NCBI GenBank assembly: GCA_015183035.1
Contig: JACZZP010000003.1
Location: 1,426,001-1,490,000 of the forward strand
Length of the DNA stretch: 64,000 bases
Direction of reading: 5' to 3'
From: Meloidogyne chitwoodi
Taxonomy: Eukaryota > Nematoda > Chromadorea > Rhabditida > Meloidogynidae
Shown here: piece after piece, positions 14,375 to 26,687 of the stretch
Numbering within the stretch: the first letter of the stretch is position 1
Layout of the letters: every line of letters starts with the position of its first letter
Made by a program: the position numbers and the translations under genes
Notes under the pieces: model-generated
The model's input: only the letters and a program-made list of their open reading frames with translations
Databases searched by the model: none
What the model was told of the DNA's origin: nothing

Positions 14375-14586
14375 TCAGATTAAATATTCAATCATTTAAT
14401 ATATTTATATTCTTCTGGCGAATTGTTTATTTTATCTAAAAATGACATTTTATCTTTAGTCTAAAATTATAATAAAAATTATTTTTATGAATTTTTACTT
14501 TTTTTAATTATTTAGTAATTTATATAAATATTTATGTATCTACATAAAATGTAAAAATAATTTTATTTTTAGCAAAATCATCAGCA

Positions 14587-16956
14587 ATGAATACAAAAGA
14601 ATTGAAGGAGCCTGCTTCAACATCAGATCCAATAAAACAAGATTTTGAACTTGATGGTAAACCAGAAATTAAACGTTCGCGTCAAAACCGTCTTTTACGC
14701 ATTGCTGTAGCTGGTTGTTCTCATGGCCAAATGGACACAATTTATGAACGGTTATTAACAATATTTTTTAATTTAAAAATTAAATAACTTTTTTTTTTGT
14801 TCTTTAGTTTAAAAAATATAGAAAATCAAAAGAATGAAAAGTTTGACTTACTTTTATGTTGCGGAGATTTTCAAGTAGTTTTATATAATTAAAATGTTTT
14901 TCTATAAACTTGTTTTAAGGCAATTAGAAACTATGGAGATCTTCATTATTTTTCTGCCCCACCACATCATCGTAAACTTGGTACATTCTACAAATATTAT
15001 AGCGGAGAAAAAGTTTTTTATTTTTTCAATTTATTTTTGAATAATTTAGGTTGCTCCAATTCTTACATTATTCATTGGTGGGAATCACGAAAGTAGTGGT
15101 TATTTGGCAGAATTACCTTATGGAGGTTGGGTAGCTCAAAATATTTGGTATATGGGATATTCTTCGGTTTAATTTTTGTTTTTATTTATTTAAATTATTT
15201 TAAATATTTAGGTTGTTCAATTTGCGGGTCTACGCATTGCCGGCCTCTCTGGAATATTTAAATCAAATGATTTCAACAAGGGGCATTTTGAGAGACCACC
15301 ATTTCAAGAGCGTGGTTCTCTTGTTTCTGCTTATCATCTGCGCTCAATTGACATTTTTCGGTTGAAACAATTGAAAGGTTTTTTTATAAAAATGTGTTTT
15401 GACTTAATTTGTTTCAAAAGATTCTATAATTGACATTTGTTTATCTCATGACTGGCCATCTGGAATTACTGATTTTGGAGATTGTGATTGGTTATTAAAG
15501 AGAAAACCTTATTTTGCAGAAGATATTCAGTACAATAGACTTGGTAATCCTGCGACGATGGAGTAAATTTTTTTTTAATTTCTTATTTCATCTCAAAATT
15601 TAGTCTCCTCCATCAGCTAAAACCATCATACTGGTTTGCAGCTCATTTACATATTCGGTTTACAGCTATTGTGCCTCATAATAATAAAGAAATTGATAAA
15701 AAAATTACTGAAAATAAGACTGAGGAAACTAAATATTCTATTAATTCTTCGAGAATTACAAATTTTTTGGCATTGGATAAGCCAATGGGTAATGATAATC
15801 GACGTCGATTTTTGGAATGTATTGATATACCTGTTTCAGAAGGTATTGTAATTAAAACTAGGGTTGGTAACACTAATTGTAACCTGAAACAAAAACTTAT
15901 ATTTTTTAGCAAATAACCGAAAATGACTAGGAGAATAATTTAATAAATTAATTACTTTAAAAAAGCAAATTAATAAATTATTATTTATAAAAGAAAAATT
16001 TTAAAATTTCTTTAGATGCTTCATTGGAATTATGTTATGATCCCATGTGGCTTGCCATACTCAGAACAACCGATTATTTAACAAAATTTACTGACCGTGT
16101 TTGTTTTTTATTGTAAAATATTTTATCAAAATTTATAATAAAAAAATTATTTTTTAGTTTATTAATTTACCCCATGAAACTTCGATGAGTAATTCTAATG
16201 AAAAAACTTCAGAACGTATTGATTTTCGCCCAACAACAAAAGAATTGGAAACTGTCAGAAATCTTTTTTCTGGATATTTTTGCATTCCTTTAAATTTTCA
16301 ACATACAGCGCCGCCAGAATTTGAGCCATGGACAGGCAGAGGAGGAAAACCTCCATATCGACCACCAAGTTTATATTATAGGTTAATTATTTAATTGTAA
16401 AATAATCAGCCCTTTACACTTTTCCTTTTTTATCTGTGATACAAATCTTTATATATAAGGTCGATATATTGAAAAGTAATTATCATGCATAAAATACATA
16501 GAAATGTTAACAATTTGAGGTGAAGTATCTATAGGTTATATAGATTTTCTCTTTCCTCAACCTATTACTTGCTAATCTGTACTTTTATACAATTAATTTA
16601 TACTTTTGTTTATAGGCTTTTATTTGATAAATATTTTTTAGGAATCCTCAAAGTCAACAATTTTGTGAAAAGCTTGGAATTCAAGACTTAAATTTTCAAT
16701 TTGCTCAAGCTTCTGTAAATTGTCTTGGAATTCCACATTTTCTTTCCGAAAATATTCACTCATCAACTAAAGAAGAAGAAATTACTAATAAGACAATTGT
16801 TGAAACAACTAAAGATGGAAAAAATCCAGAGGAAATTGATTTGGAAGAAGATGAAGTTAATTAATTATTTATTTAATTATTTTAATAATTTTATATTATT
16901 AGTTTGGTAATGATGATTTTATTGTTGACGTGAAAGGTTCTACAAGTCATTCATAG
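14587..16956 (+). CDS. dbr1: RNA lariat debranching enzyme DBR1
   Basis: About ten exons encode a DBR1 with the full set of metallophosphoesterase motifs: [87 protein letters not shown] and [17 protein letters not shown]. These supply the Cys/His/Asp/Asn ligands of the family. The N-terminus has an extra stretch of about 30 residues ([11 protein letters not shown]...RSRQNR) before the phosphatase fold; human DBR1 starts almost at the fold, so the true start could be downstream. DBR1 cleaves the 2'-5' bond of excised intron lariats in the nucleus. A TTTTTAG acceptor about 15 bases before the ATG suggests trans-splicing. The intron at about 16381-16641 is about 260 nt, several times the local norm. 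The C-terminus is acidic. Confidence 0.95.
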
Positions 16957-17115
16957 TATTATGAGAAACTAATTTAGATAACATTATTTTTTTTGATTTT
17001 TTAATCTTATTTTATTCTAAAAATTTGTTTTATTTAATTGTTGTTCTATTGAATTGTCTTTCTTTTAATTAGATACTTTGACTTTTTAATTTAATTTTGG
17101 AATTATGTTTTAAAG

Positions 17116-20100
17116 ATGGAAAGCGATGAAGGGGATGCAGAATTTGGAATCAACGATGAGCCCAAAAGTACATCTTCGGTCGTTGATTCTTCACAATCAT
17201 CAAAAGCGGAGCACATGATGCGTGTTAGTTTATTTTTTTTATTAAATTTATTATTGAAGGACATTTTTTCGACTTTTTAGATTATGGGTTGGCAAGAGGG
17301 AAAAGGTCTTGGAAAGCGAGAACATGGTGAAGTTGAGCCAGTTTCTGTAAGGCAAAAAGTTGGAAGAACAGCCCTCGGCTTTGATTCGAATGTTTCAAAA
17401 GTATTTTAATTCAAATATAATTAATAATTATTTTATATTAAAGGAATTGGATGAAAGTGATTTTGATTCTCAATCTGAAATAAAATCAGTTGAAGAAACT
17501 CCAACTTGGTTAATCTGTTCAGTCGAGGTTCGGAATGAATTACTTACTCAATTGAGTGATCAGTGGATTGTAATTGGAAAGGTTTAATTTATTTATTTGG
17601 TATAGTAAAAAAATTTTTAACAGCCGAAAATGCGTATTGATGATGAAAACCGTTATTGTTCACAAGAACTTTTAACTCAATTATTGGAATCAAAGGACTT
17701 TTTTGACACTGTCGATCGTAGAGTATTAGATGCTGTTAAGTTCATTTATAAATTTTCTCATTTTTATAAATTTTAGGCTCGTGCCCGTGCAAATCCATAC
17801 GAAACCATTAAAGCCGGTTTTTTTCAAAATAGGTTTTGTAATTTAGAAATTCTTTTACTTATTTTTTAATATGCATTAGAGCGGCAATGAAAATGGCAAA
17901 TTTGGATAAAATATTTAGTTGGCGCCTTAGCCGAGAATTTGTTGATAAATTAAGGCATGCAAAGAATCCATTGGAAAAAGGAAAGCTAAATGAAAATGTT
18001 GACAGGTATTTAAATATTCTGACATGAGATTTATTTTTATTATCAGAAATTTATTAAAGATTATCTTATATTTTAATAATTATTCTTTTTTTTTTGACAA
18101 ATTTCTGTTTATTCATTTTATTCTAAAAATATTTCTTTCTTTAATAAGGCAACGTTCTCTCTTTTATTTTGCCGATGTTTGTGCCGGTCCTGGTGGTTTC
18201 AGTGAATATATGCTTTGGAGAAAAGGTTTTTACAATGCTAAAGGATTTGGATTTACATTAGCAGGTGGTAGTGGATGTTTTTACAATTTTTTATTAATTT
18301 TTTAGGTCGTGATGATTTTAAATTGGAAAGATTTGAAGCAGCCTGTTCCGATTATTTTGAGCCTTATTATGGAATTAAAGATGATGGAAATGTGACGGAT
18401 CCTGAAAATTTGGAATCTTTATATAAATTTATTCATGAGAGAATACATTCAACTGAAAAAGGTAGACAACATTTTTGAGAATTTATTTTTAATATAATTA
18501 TATATAAACAAATAAACATTTAAATAAGGTGTTCACTTAGTAATGTGTGATGGTGGTTTTTCTGTTCAAGGACAAGAAAATATTCAAGAAATTCTTTCTA
18601 AACGTCTTTATCTTTGTCAATTTATTGCTGGTCTTTCTTTATGTCGTGTTGGGGTAAAATAATTTTTTTTTAATTAATTGTACAATTTTTAGATAAAAAC
18701 TGAAACAGAGAAGAGACAAGGAGGAAATTTTTTATGCAAACTTTTTGATGTTTTTACACCTTTTTCTATGGGATTAATTTATTTAATGTAAATATTTGTA
18801 AATATAATAATATTATTATTATTTATTTAGGTATATTTCTTTTGATAAAATATCAATCCACAAACCAATAACTTCTCGTCCAGGAAATTCTGAAAGGTTT
18901 TATTTATTAAAAAAATTTTTTTATTTAAAAAATTTTTTATGTTTAGATATATTTTTTGTGAAAATCTAAATCAATTTGGACATACAAAAGTTCGTGATTA
19001 TTTAATTGAAATTAACAATCGATTTGAAACAATTAATAAAGAAGTAGATGATATCCTTGAATTAGTTCCTGATGAAATAATTCGTGGTGATAATACTTTT
19101 ATGAAATATATTCAAAATAATTGCGAGGAGTAAGTTTATTTATAATTCAAATAAATCTTTATTTTAATTTTACATTTTAAGGATAGTAAAACGTCAAATT
19201 TTCTATTTGCGTAAATATAAAAAATATGCAAGTGAGCCAGGTGTCTTTGATAAAGACCAAGAAAAATTGAGAGAGGAGGCTCTTCGATATTGGGAACTTC
19301 CTGATTTTATTGAAAGACCTCATGCACCGATAAGGAAAAATGGTAAATTTGTAAGAGATCATCATATAACCAAAAATAGAGAACCTGCATCTGTGACAAT
19401 TCAACGCTTTGCTGGAACAGTAAATTTATTTATAAAATATTTATTTATAAATTGTTAGAGGGAAAACAATTTATAATGTAATTTATTTTCTTTTTTTTTC
19501 AAATTTTAATTTAAGCAAATACAATTTCCAATAAAACGACGTTTGGCACCATTCACCCCAAATGAACCTCGTGTTTGTCCTGATATTGATGAATTATATG
19601 CTTTAAATTTAGTTGAGGCTGAAGAACCAATTTTGCTTATTTCACAAGGCCAAAATGTACACTGAACATTATTTTAAGATAAATTTTTAAAATAAATTTA
19701 GCCTGATTCTAACGGACTTTTTTGTCAACGATTAAATGCTTTTAATGTTACAAATGCAGATATTTTTTATTGTACAATTCCAAAAGATACAATTTTACTT
19801 GTACAAATTACTAAAGTTTATCAATTTAATTCTGAACATATAAAATCAATGAATTCTTGTATTTGGGTTTTAGATGCTTCTGTTCTTAATGGTGATGATG
19901 TTAGTCAATTAAGTTTAAATGATAGATTAAAAGCAACTAAGAAATTTTGTGAAGCAATTAATCGGAGGCACTTTCGAGGAACTGAACGACCACCAAAAAG
20001 AAGAGCGGATAACTTTTTTGTTAGGTTATTTTTTTTAAATAATTTAAAAAGTTTTATTTTAAATTTTTAGATCTTGTGTTAATAAATTCTCTGAATTAAT

Positions 20101-20755
20101 TGCTGCAAATCCAATTAAATTAAATTCTTTATCAGAAGAACATTTTGAAATTAAGGATATTAAGGGGGGGAAAATGGCTCTTTTCTCAGTTTGGGCAGCT
20201 GATGATTTAAGAGAATTACCTCCACAAAATCATTATCTACATTGCCGTGGTATTCGAGTACAAAATTTATTGAATCGTTAGTTTTATAAAATTAATAAAA
20301 ATAAAAAGCAATTTTTCAGCTAATTTTATGTTTAAATGTCGTCACGACAAAAATGGAAAAAAATTAGAATATCCTGTTCCTCGGGTTTCAAATCAATCAT
20401 TTAATCAAAATCCTTATGCTACATTTTATGATTCATTAATTGGATTTGTACCTAAAGAGCTTTGGATGTTTGTATTTTTTTAAATTAATTTAATTATTTA
20501 AAAGTATTTTTTTTTAATTTTTAGAAACACATTCCCAATGGGACATCCACATAATGGAGCAATTACTTTTCGATGGAGTTGGGAAACAGATTTTACAATT
20601 GGATTTGGAGTAAGATTTTATTTAAATTTTAATAAACTAAATTTAAGGTTGAAAATATTTTAAAAGATTTTGAACACAAAGGTGGTCTTACAATGAAATA
20701 TTTAAAAAGAATAATTATTGAACGTCAAAAGTCAAAACAAGAATTAGTATTATAA
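17116..20755 (+). CDS. cmtr1: Cap-specific mRNA 2'-O-methyltransferase 1 (CMTR1)
   Basis: Some 16 exons encode about 850 residues. Order: acidic N-terminus; G-patch ([20 protein letters not shown]); RrmJ-type methyltransferase; degenerate guanylyltransferase-like domain; C-terminal tail. Motifs: [17 protein letters not shown] (catalytic Lys), [18 protein letters not shown] (SAM site), [19 protein letters not shown] (catalytic Asp), [16 protein letters not shown] (second Lys) and [13 protein letters not shown]. All catalytic positions look intact. CMTR1 methylates the first transcribed nucleotide (cap 1) in the nucleus. The insert IKTETEKRQ before GGNFLCK is absent from the human protein. The C-terminal WW domain of vertebrate CMTR1 was not recognised; the tail ends [16 protein letters not shown]. 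It lies 159 bases after DBR1 and 133 before PRCC, so a shared operon of nuclear RNA-processing genes is likely. Confidence 0.95.
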
Positions 20756-20888
20756 TATATTTTATTGTTTTATTAAAATTAATTTTTATATTTTATTTTT
20801 TAAATTGTTATATTTAAATATATATATATAAATAAATTATTTATTTCCTTTAATTGTTTAAAAATATTTTTAACAAATTTTAGAATAA

Positions 20889-22070
20889 ATGAATTTTAAT
20901 AAAAAGCCTGGTTGTGGTCTTTTGTCATTATTACCAAAACCAAAAGGAAGAGAAGTTAAAACAACAGAATTGAAGGATGGTACTTTACCTAAACTTGGAC
21001 CAGGACAGACATCAAAAGTATTTAATTTATTAAAATATTATGCCATAATTTATAATTATGTATATTAGTTGTTGATTTTAATACTCATTTAGTTAGTTTT
21101 CTTTTATTTTTTTGTAATTTAGAATAATGACGATATTAAAGAAATTTCTACAACAGAAAATATAAAAATATTTGATAAGCCAATTGGTACTAAACTGTTG
21201 GGAGTTGATTATAGCTCAGATTCTGATGATGAAGAGGAAGTTGGTAATCAGAAAAATGGCGAAAAAATTATTTTGCCAGTTGATTTTTTTGGTATAAAAA
21301 ATTCATCAGAATTATCTTCTTTAAAGAAAATTCGATTAGAAGGTGAGTGTTATGATTTGTTAAATGAACCACAAATTTTCTTCGAGGACATTGCGCCAGG
21401 ACCATCTAGGTTATTTGATTTATATATTCTAATAGTACATAATTATTTATTTATAGAGCATCAACTGAAGAATTAATAATAAATAATACTTCTATTTCAT
21501 GTTCTGAAAAAGAATTGGGTGTTTTACATTCAATTACAGACCAGGTTTTTAATTTTTGTTCAATTTTTAGTTAATTTTTGTAATAAATTTATTTTTAAGG
21601 AGGCAAGTAAATTAATATTTGAACGAGATTTAGTTCCAAATGGAGTATATAATTCGGCAATAGCAGATCAAGCTATTAGTGGATTGATTGATGTAAGCGT
21701 GGATGCAGCTTTAGGTCCAAATATTCGAGAGAATTTATTAAGAAATTTAAATACTAAACAAATGGTTAGAATAATAAAAAATAATTTTATATTTTTTGTT
21801 TTGTTTTTAGGCCCAGATAGCTTGTGGTCCATTACCTAAATTGCCACAAGGAAATACTAAAGAAGGAAAAAATATGCCCGAACGATTGGCTAAACGAAAG
21901 CATCAGATTACGCATTTGGCCCAAGTGGTTAGGCTTATACATATATTTTTCTAAATAAATTTAAAAAATATATTAAATTTAAGGCAATTTCCCGTGAGGA
22001 GCAACTTCAAGAAAAATGGGCAGAAGGCAGACAACAAAAGAAAATGAGTCGTCAAAAATATGGTTTTTAA
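20889..22070 (+). CDS. PRCC-like nuclear protein
   Basis: Around six exons encode about 290 residues. The N-terminus is low in complexity (LLSLLPKPKGREV, LPKLGPGQTS), a later block reads PVDFFGI near an acidic run, and the C-terminus is diagnostic: RKHQITHLAQ, then EEQLQEKWAEGRQQKKMSRQKYGF. Human PRCC has the same KRKHQITYL and a final KYGF. PRCC binds the spliceosome-associated and mitotic checkpoint machinery (MAD2B, PRPF19-linked complexes) in the nucleus. A TTTTAG acceptor lies five bases before the ATG, and CMTR1 ends 133 bases upstream, both consistent with trans-splicing in an operon. The small exon junctions in the middle are the least certain. Confidence 0.8.
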
Positions 22071-22314
22071 TTTGTATAAAGAAAATATTATTTGAAAAGT
22101 TTATATTTAAAATTTAAAAATAAATTTAATTGCTTTTATATTTATTACTTTATAAACAAATCATTCCCGGCTGTAAAATAGTAGAATGAAAATAATCAAT
22201 TTAAGGTAATTCCCATTGTTATCACTGTTTTCTGTTTATTTTTTAAGTGGTGAAAAGTGATCTTTTTAATTTACTTTTAAAACTAAATTCCAAATAACTT
22301 GTCATCTACAATAA

Positions 22315-22756
22315 ATGAATCTATACAAAAATTTTAATTTATCTCTTTTATATCTACTAAACTTAGCAAATATTGTTGGAAGTCTAAAGTGTTACACAGT
22401 AATTTTAATTTGTAAAATTTATTGTTAGCTTAATGTCAAAATCCATTTTATCTATCTAAAATTTTTAGGGTTTCAAAATTGTTCGAGGTCAAAGTTATGG
22501 TGGTGGTGAAGTAGAATGTAAAGGGAGTGAGTTTTGCTATAATGCAACAGCAGTCTCAGGCATTACTTTAATTGATGTAGCCAAAGCAGGTTGTTCTCAT
22601 TACAGGTTTCTCTTATTGTCATTTTTATATAATATTTTTTATTTAAAATTAAAAAGATGTATGCTTGCTAGAAATAATTGTATAAAAACAGAGCTGAGTG
22701 GTGTTCCAATTAGTTTTTGTTGTTGTAATACTGAAGATTTGTGTAATGCTGGTTGA
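22315..22756 (+). CDS. Secreted Ly6/uPAR-like cysteine-rich protein
   Basis: Three exons encode about 105 residues. The first is a signal peptide (MNLYKNFNLSLLYLLNLANI then VGS) followed by LKCYTGF, the usual start of a mature Ly6/three-finger domain. Further cysteines fall as ECKGSEFCYN, GCSHYRCML, NCIKT and the closing SFCCCNTEDLCNAG, matching the CC..DLCN signature of the nematode Ly6/uPAR class. There is no hydrophobic tail after the last Cys, so the product is probably secreted rather than GPI-anchored. Its partner is unknown. It ends the plus-strand run and faces CK2 beta tail to tail. The exact family within the class cannot be told from sequence alone. Confidence 0.75.
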
Positions 22757-22993
22757 ACATAAAAGGTGAAAATGAAAATTTTTTTAATTTTAATCTATTT
22801 TAATTTTACAAATAAAAATGCAAAACTATTCAAAAAATATTATATAGAGGTCTAAATTTAAAGAAAAACAAACCGATAAAATTAATAATAGAAATAATTT
22901 TTGTAATTATCCAAAATGAAATATTTTTGGAATACATTGGGTTCATATTTCACATTGATCACAACATTATCAATTCAATTAGATCATTGACAC

Positions 22994-24147
22994 TTACTCG
23001 TAATTCTCCGCTATATTTGTTTGACGTACCAAACCACCATTATTTAATAAATGTTGATGAATTGGAGCACCAGCAGGAGGGACAATAGCCTTTAAAAATT
23101 ATCAAATAATAAAGTTTAAAAATTTAAAATTTACCGAGCTTCCAACACCTCCAGCTTGTTGTTGAGCGCCAACAGCTGCAGCCGTCGCTTGATGATACTG
23201 TGAAAAATCACTGTATTATTATTTACTACAATAAAATAAATCACTTGGATTTGATAAGCTAATGGACTGATTTTAAAGCCATATAATCTAAAAATTATTG
23301 TTAAAAAATATTTAGAAATATAAAACCTGGGAACATATTGCTTGGCAGGACGCTTAGGACGAAGTTCTGGGTGTACAAAAAAGAACATATGAGGAAAACC
23401 GGTACCTATAAAAGACAATTTAAAAAATATTTAATATATATCTCTAACCAAAATAAGCTCCCTCGGTATGTTGATGTTTACTTGATCTAGGCAAATACAC
23501 ATCACAGCATCGAGGACAATAAATACGCACCATGCATTCGCCAAGAACATCAGAAAGGCCTAAATAAAATTGAACATAAATTCTAAAATTAATAATTTAG
23601 TTTTAAAACTAGTTTTTTGTGTTTACCAAAAAACCTCTTATTGTTAGTAATATTAAATGTCAATCTAAAAATAAATCAAACCAATAGGAAGAACAGCTTG
23701 ATTCTCACAATGCACACGAGGGCATGTTCCAAACTCTTCATTCTTCCATTTTGCCTGCATTAATTGAATACCTCTATTAGTTAATACATAACGAGAATGA
23801 ATTAAGCCATAAAGCATCTACAAAAATTAAAAAAAAACTTATTAAAAAATGAAAAACCTCAGCTGCCTGTTCTACCAAATCAGATTGTCCTTCCTCATAA
23901 TCTTCATCTGGTTCCAAATCTAAAATCATGTCCAACGCCTGTCGAAAATGCGGAACTTGTTCTGCAAGTCCAGTTAAATTAAAACGATCCTGTATGTATT
24001 CCTCTTCGACCTGATAATTAAATGAAATATAAAATCTTCTTATTCAATTTAAACATTTAAAAAATAATATTCAACCTCACAAAAGAACTCATTGCCCCGA
24101 AGAGTACAGAACCAGGAAATCCATGATACTTCCTCACTGCTACTCAT
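22994..24147 (-). CDS. kin-10: Casein kinase II regulatory subunit beta
   Basis: Around seven exons run from the ATG at 24145-24147 to the stop at 22994-22996. The start [14 protein letters not shown] and the autophosphorylation Ser cluster are canonical, as are [22 protein letters not shown], the acidic loop [12 protein letters not shown], and the dimerising zinc finger with CPRVHC and CPRCCDVY. The block [18 protein letters not shown] then [18 protein letters not shown] follows. CK2 beta tetramerises the kinase and sets substrate choice. The tail beyond the conserved core is Ala/Gln/Gly-rich ([14 protein letters not shown]) and ends NIAENYE, as in other nematodes with extended tails. RPL7 lies 211 bases upstream on the same strand. 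Confidence 0.96.
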
Positions 24148-24358
24148 GTTATTATTTACTTTTTTTTATTAATGTATCAAAATTTAACTAACAAAAATAG
24201 GTATATATGTACTTAATTGACACAAAAAAACAAATTTTCAAAACGAAATATGACAACAATTGTCTCATTTTATTCCACAAAACTCGAAATAAATGATAAT
24301 ATAGTATAACAGTTGAATAAATCAATAATTCAAACAAAAACAACTTTTATCCAAATAT

Positions 24359-25314
24359 TCAAATCATTCGCTCCAACAATTTATTGATTTGATCTTCACG
24401 ATTTCCATAATCGCCACCTTCAACAAAGTGATTAGACTTTTTGTTAAAACCACCCAATGGATTGCTTAGTTTGAAAGGCCAAAGAAGATTGGTAACTTGT
24501 TTGAAATGAGGGCCAACCGTCCAAATCTTTAAATTTAAAAAATAATAACTAATCATTTTGCTAATAAAATACTTGATTAATCATATCTTCAACACAAATA
24601 ATGTCTTGTTTGCCTAGATGTTGCTCAACAATGTTATTGTCAGTCAACGGTATTCTCTGACCTTTAACTTTAACATATCCTCGTTTATAGATGAGTTGAC
24701 GAATGATCTTTTGACTTGGATAACCCCAAGCAATGTAAGGCTATAAAATAGTTGAATCAAAATTAAGCTAAATTAAATATTACATCTGCAATTCGCAACA
24801 TTTGAATTGTAGCCTTATTCAATTTGATAAAAACTCCATTGTTGATTTGACGCAAACGGAAAAGTTGAAGAACCTTTCGAGGACGAGGATGGATCTGAAG
24901 AATGAAGTAAAAACAGAAATGAATAAATTTAAACTAATAACCTTATTAATTCCTTTAATACGAACAACAAAAGCAAGTTTAGGCTCATCGGGAACATAAA
25001 AATTACCAGCTTTCTTAGCTTGTCTTTTCAACTGCAGCTCTTGCTTTTGTTTGCGTCGATAAGAAATCAAATATTTCTCAGCACGTTTGAAGATTTCTTT
25101 TGTTTTTTCCTTCGCCTTCTAAAAAATTAAAAATACTTATTTTCTAAAAATCAATAACCTTAATAGAATTAAGCTTATTTTTAAGAAGTGAAGCACGTTG
25201 AGCTGCTCGAACCTTCCTGCGTTTTAAAATAGTTTCAGGCACGGTTGGCAACTTCTTTTTCTCTCTAAAATGACTAAAATGAAATGAGGTTTTATTAAAT
25301 ACTTACTCGGTCAT
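24359..25314 (-). CDS. rpl-7: 60S ribosomal protein L7 (uL30)
   Basis: Six or so exons encode about 245 residues. The first exon holds only MTE, then an intron; the basic N-terminal helix follows ([19 protein letters not shown]), then [20 protein letters not shown], the uL30 core [20 protein letters not shown], and [20 protein letters not shown]. The C-terminal block [20 protein letters not shown] ... [19 protein letters not shown] is typical, ending INKLLERMI. It is a component of the large cytosolic ribosomal subunit. The gene lies between CK2 beta and GAS41, both on the same strand, at 211 and 151 bases. Confidence 0.97.
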
Positions 25315-25465
25315 TGTAGAAACTATAAATGAGGACAAATTATATCTAAACAATTGAAAAATTTTTAAATGAATAAAAATAATAATAAAATAAGAAAGAT
25401 TGAACTTTTAAAAAAATTAAAACAAGTTCTTAAAAATTATATCTTAGTTAATAATAGTTAAAAAA

Positions 25466-26515
25466 TTATTTCACTGTTAATTCATTAAATGTTTTATTAT
25501 TTTTCCCTTCTTCTTCAGATTCATTAAACATTTTGCGATGTTTCTCCAACAATTCACAAGCATCTTTTAATGTTCTTTTCATATCCTCAATTTCAGCAAT
25601 AATTTGACGATTCTCTGCTTCTAATTTATTGCGCAATTCTTGACGTTCAATTTCAACTTAATTATAGGAACTACTTACACGTAAAACATTTAAAAAATCA
25701 ATAAAAATGTTTTTTTACATCGAGGCTCTTTTTTATGATTTTGATGTTTAATCAATGCCCTATACATCGGTTCAGTTGGTTCATTAAAAATTATCTCATC
25801 ATAAAGTTCTTTCAACACCATTTTTTGTCCATTTTTTAATTCAATAATCGGTTGTTTTAATTGGAGATAATGAAACACTGTAACCTTAAAAATAATTAAC
25901 TGTTTAATTGATAAAAAATATACAGGTTTTTCATTTACATCTGTGAAATAAAGCTTAATCTGAAATTAAACAGAAATTAATTATAACAAAACAAGTTAAA
26001 AACCTGAATATCAAATTCACCCCAACCAGTCTCTGACAACTCAAATGGAGTTTTCTCGACCATGCGAACATTGTTTGGAAAAGTTTCATGTAAGCGGAAT
26101 TGAACCTTTCGTATATAATGAGATAAATCTTCATCTCGATCATATGGACGAATAAAAACCTTTAAATTTAAACTTATGTCTAGAGCTAGGAATTCTGAAA
26201 AACCGGGAAACGGGAAATTTTAGAATGGAACGACCGGGAGGGACCGGGAAAACCGGGTATCCCCGATCCCGGTTTCATCCCGGTGACTCAGAAAAAGCCG
26301 GGAAAAAGGACGGAAACGGGATCCGATCCCGTTCCTAGCTCTACTATGTCAGAGAAAAAATCTTAAAATCGAACCGTCCATTTATGAGTGTGTTCTTCAT
26401 TAATTTTCTGAGGAAGAATTATAGCAGAATTACCATAAATTATTGGCTTAATAATACGTTTGTTTCTAACTCTTTCAGTATAAACCATTCCACTATTTGT
26501 TGAAGTCGACGCCAT
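25466..26515 (-). CDS. gfl-1: YEATS-domain protein GAS41/YEATS4
   Basis: About six exons give an N-terminal YEATS domain and a C-terminal coiled coil, roughly 215 residues, as in human YEATS4 (227). Key blocks: IIKPIIYGNSA, HTHKWT joined across an intron to VFIRPYDRDEDLSHYIRKVQ, then FRLHETFPN and FELSETGWGEFDIQIKLYF (the GWGEF part of the acyl-lysine cage) and DVNEKPVTVFHYLQL. The coiled coil EIERQELRNKLEAENRQIIA follows. GAS41 is shared by the SRCAP and TIP60 complexes and reads acetylated histone H3. The intron after HTHKWT (about 26161-26372) is expanded by a small transposable element. The gene is divergent from the TRM10-like gene, 172 bases apart. Confidence 0.93.
26181..26343. mobile_element. 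163-bp CCCGG-rich MITE inside a GAS41 intron
   Basis: Perfect 12-bp terminal inverted repeats, TAGAGCTAGGAA and TTCCTAGCTCTA, bound a GC-rich core full of CCGGGA and GATCCCG motifs, in sharp contrast with the AT-rich surroundings. TATGTC occurs just outside both ends (26175-26180 and 26345-26350), compatible with an 8-bp hAT-type duplication with two mismatches; a TA duplication of mariner type is the alternative. There is no coding capacity. Confidence 0.7.
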
Positions 26516-26580
26516 CTTTTAAAAAAGAAAATTTTAGAAAGAAGAAATTTTAGTAAAAGACAGTAAATAAAAAACGAGTA

Positions 26581-26596
26581 CATCCGATTCGTCGCG
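26581..26596. promoter_or_regulatory. Promoter-like 16-mer between GAS41 and the TRM10-like gene
   Basis: CATCCGATTCGTCGCG lies 66-81 bases upstream of the GAS41 start and 92-107 bases upstream of the divergent TRM10-like start. It recurs with one mismatch at 40998-41013, upstream of RNPS1. It is GC-rich against an AT-rich background. Function is inferred from position and repetition only. Confidence 0.35.
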
Positions 26597-26687
26597 GCAA
26601 TTTCATGAGGGAAATTCATCGCGATGTTCTGTGCATATTTTCCATTTTTATTTTAGTACAAATTTTTTTAATTTCCAGATTTTTTAG

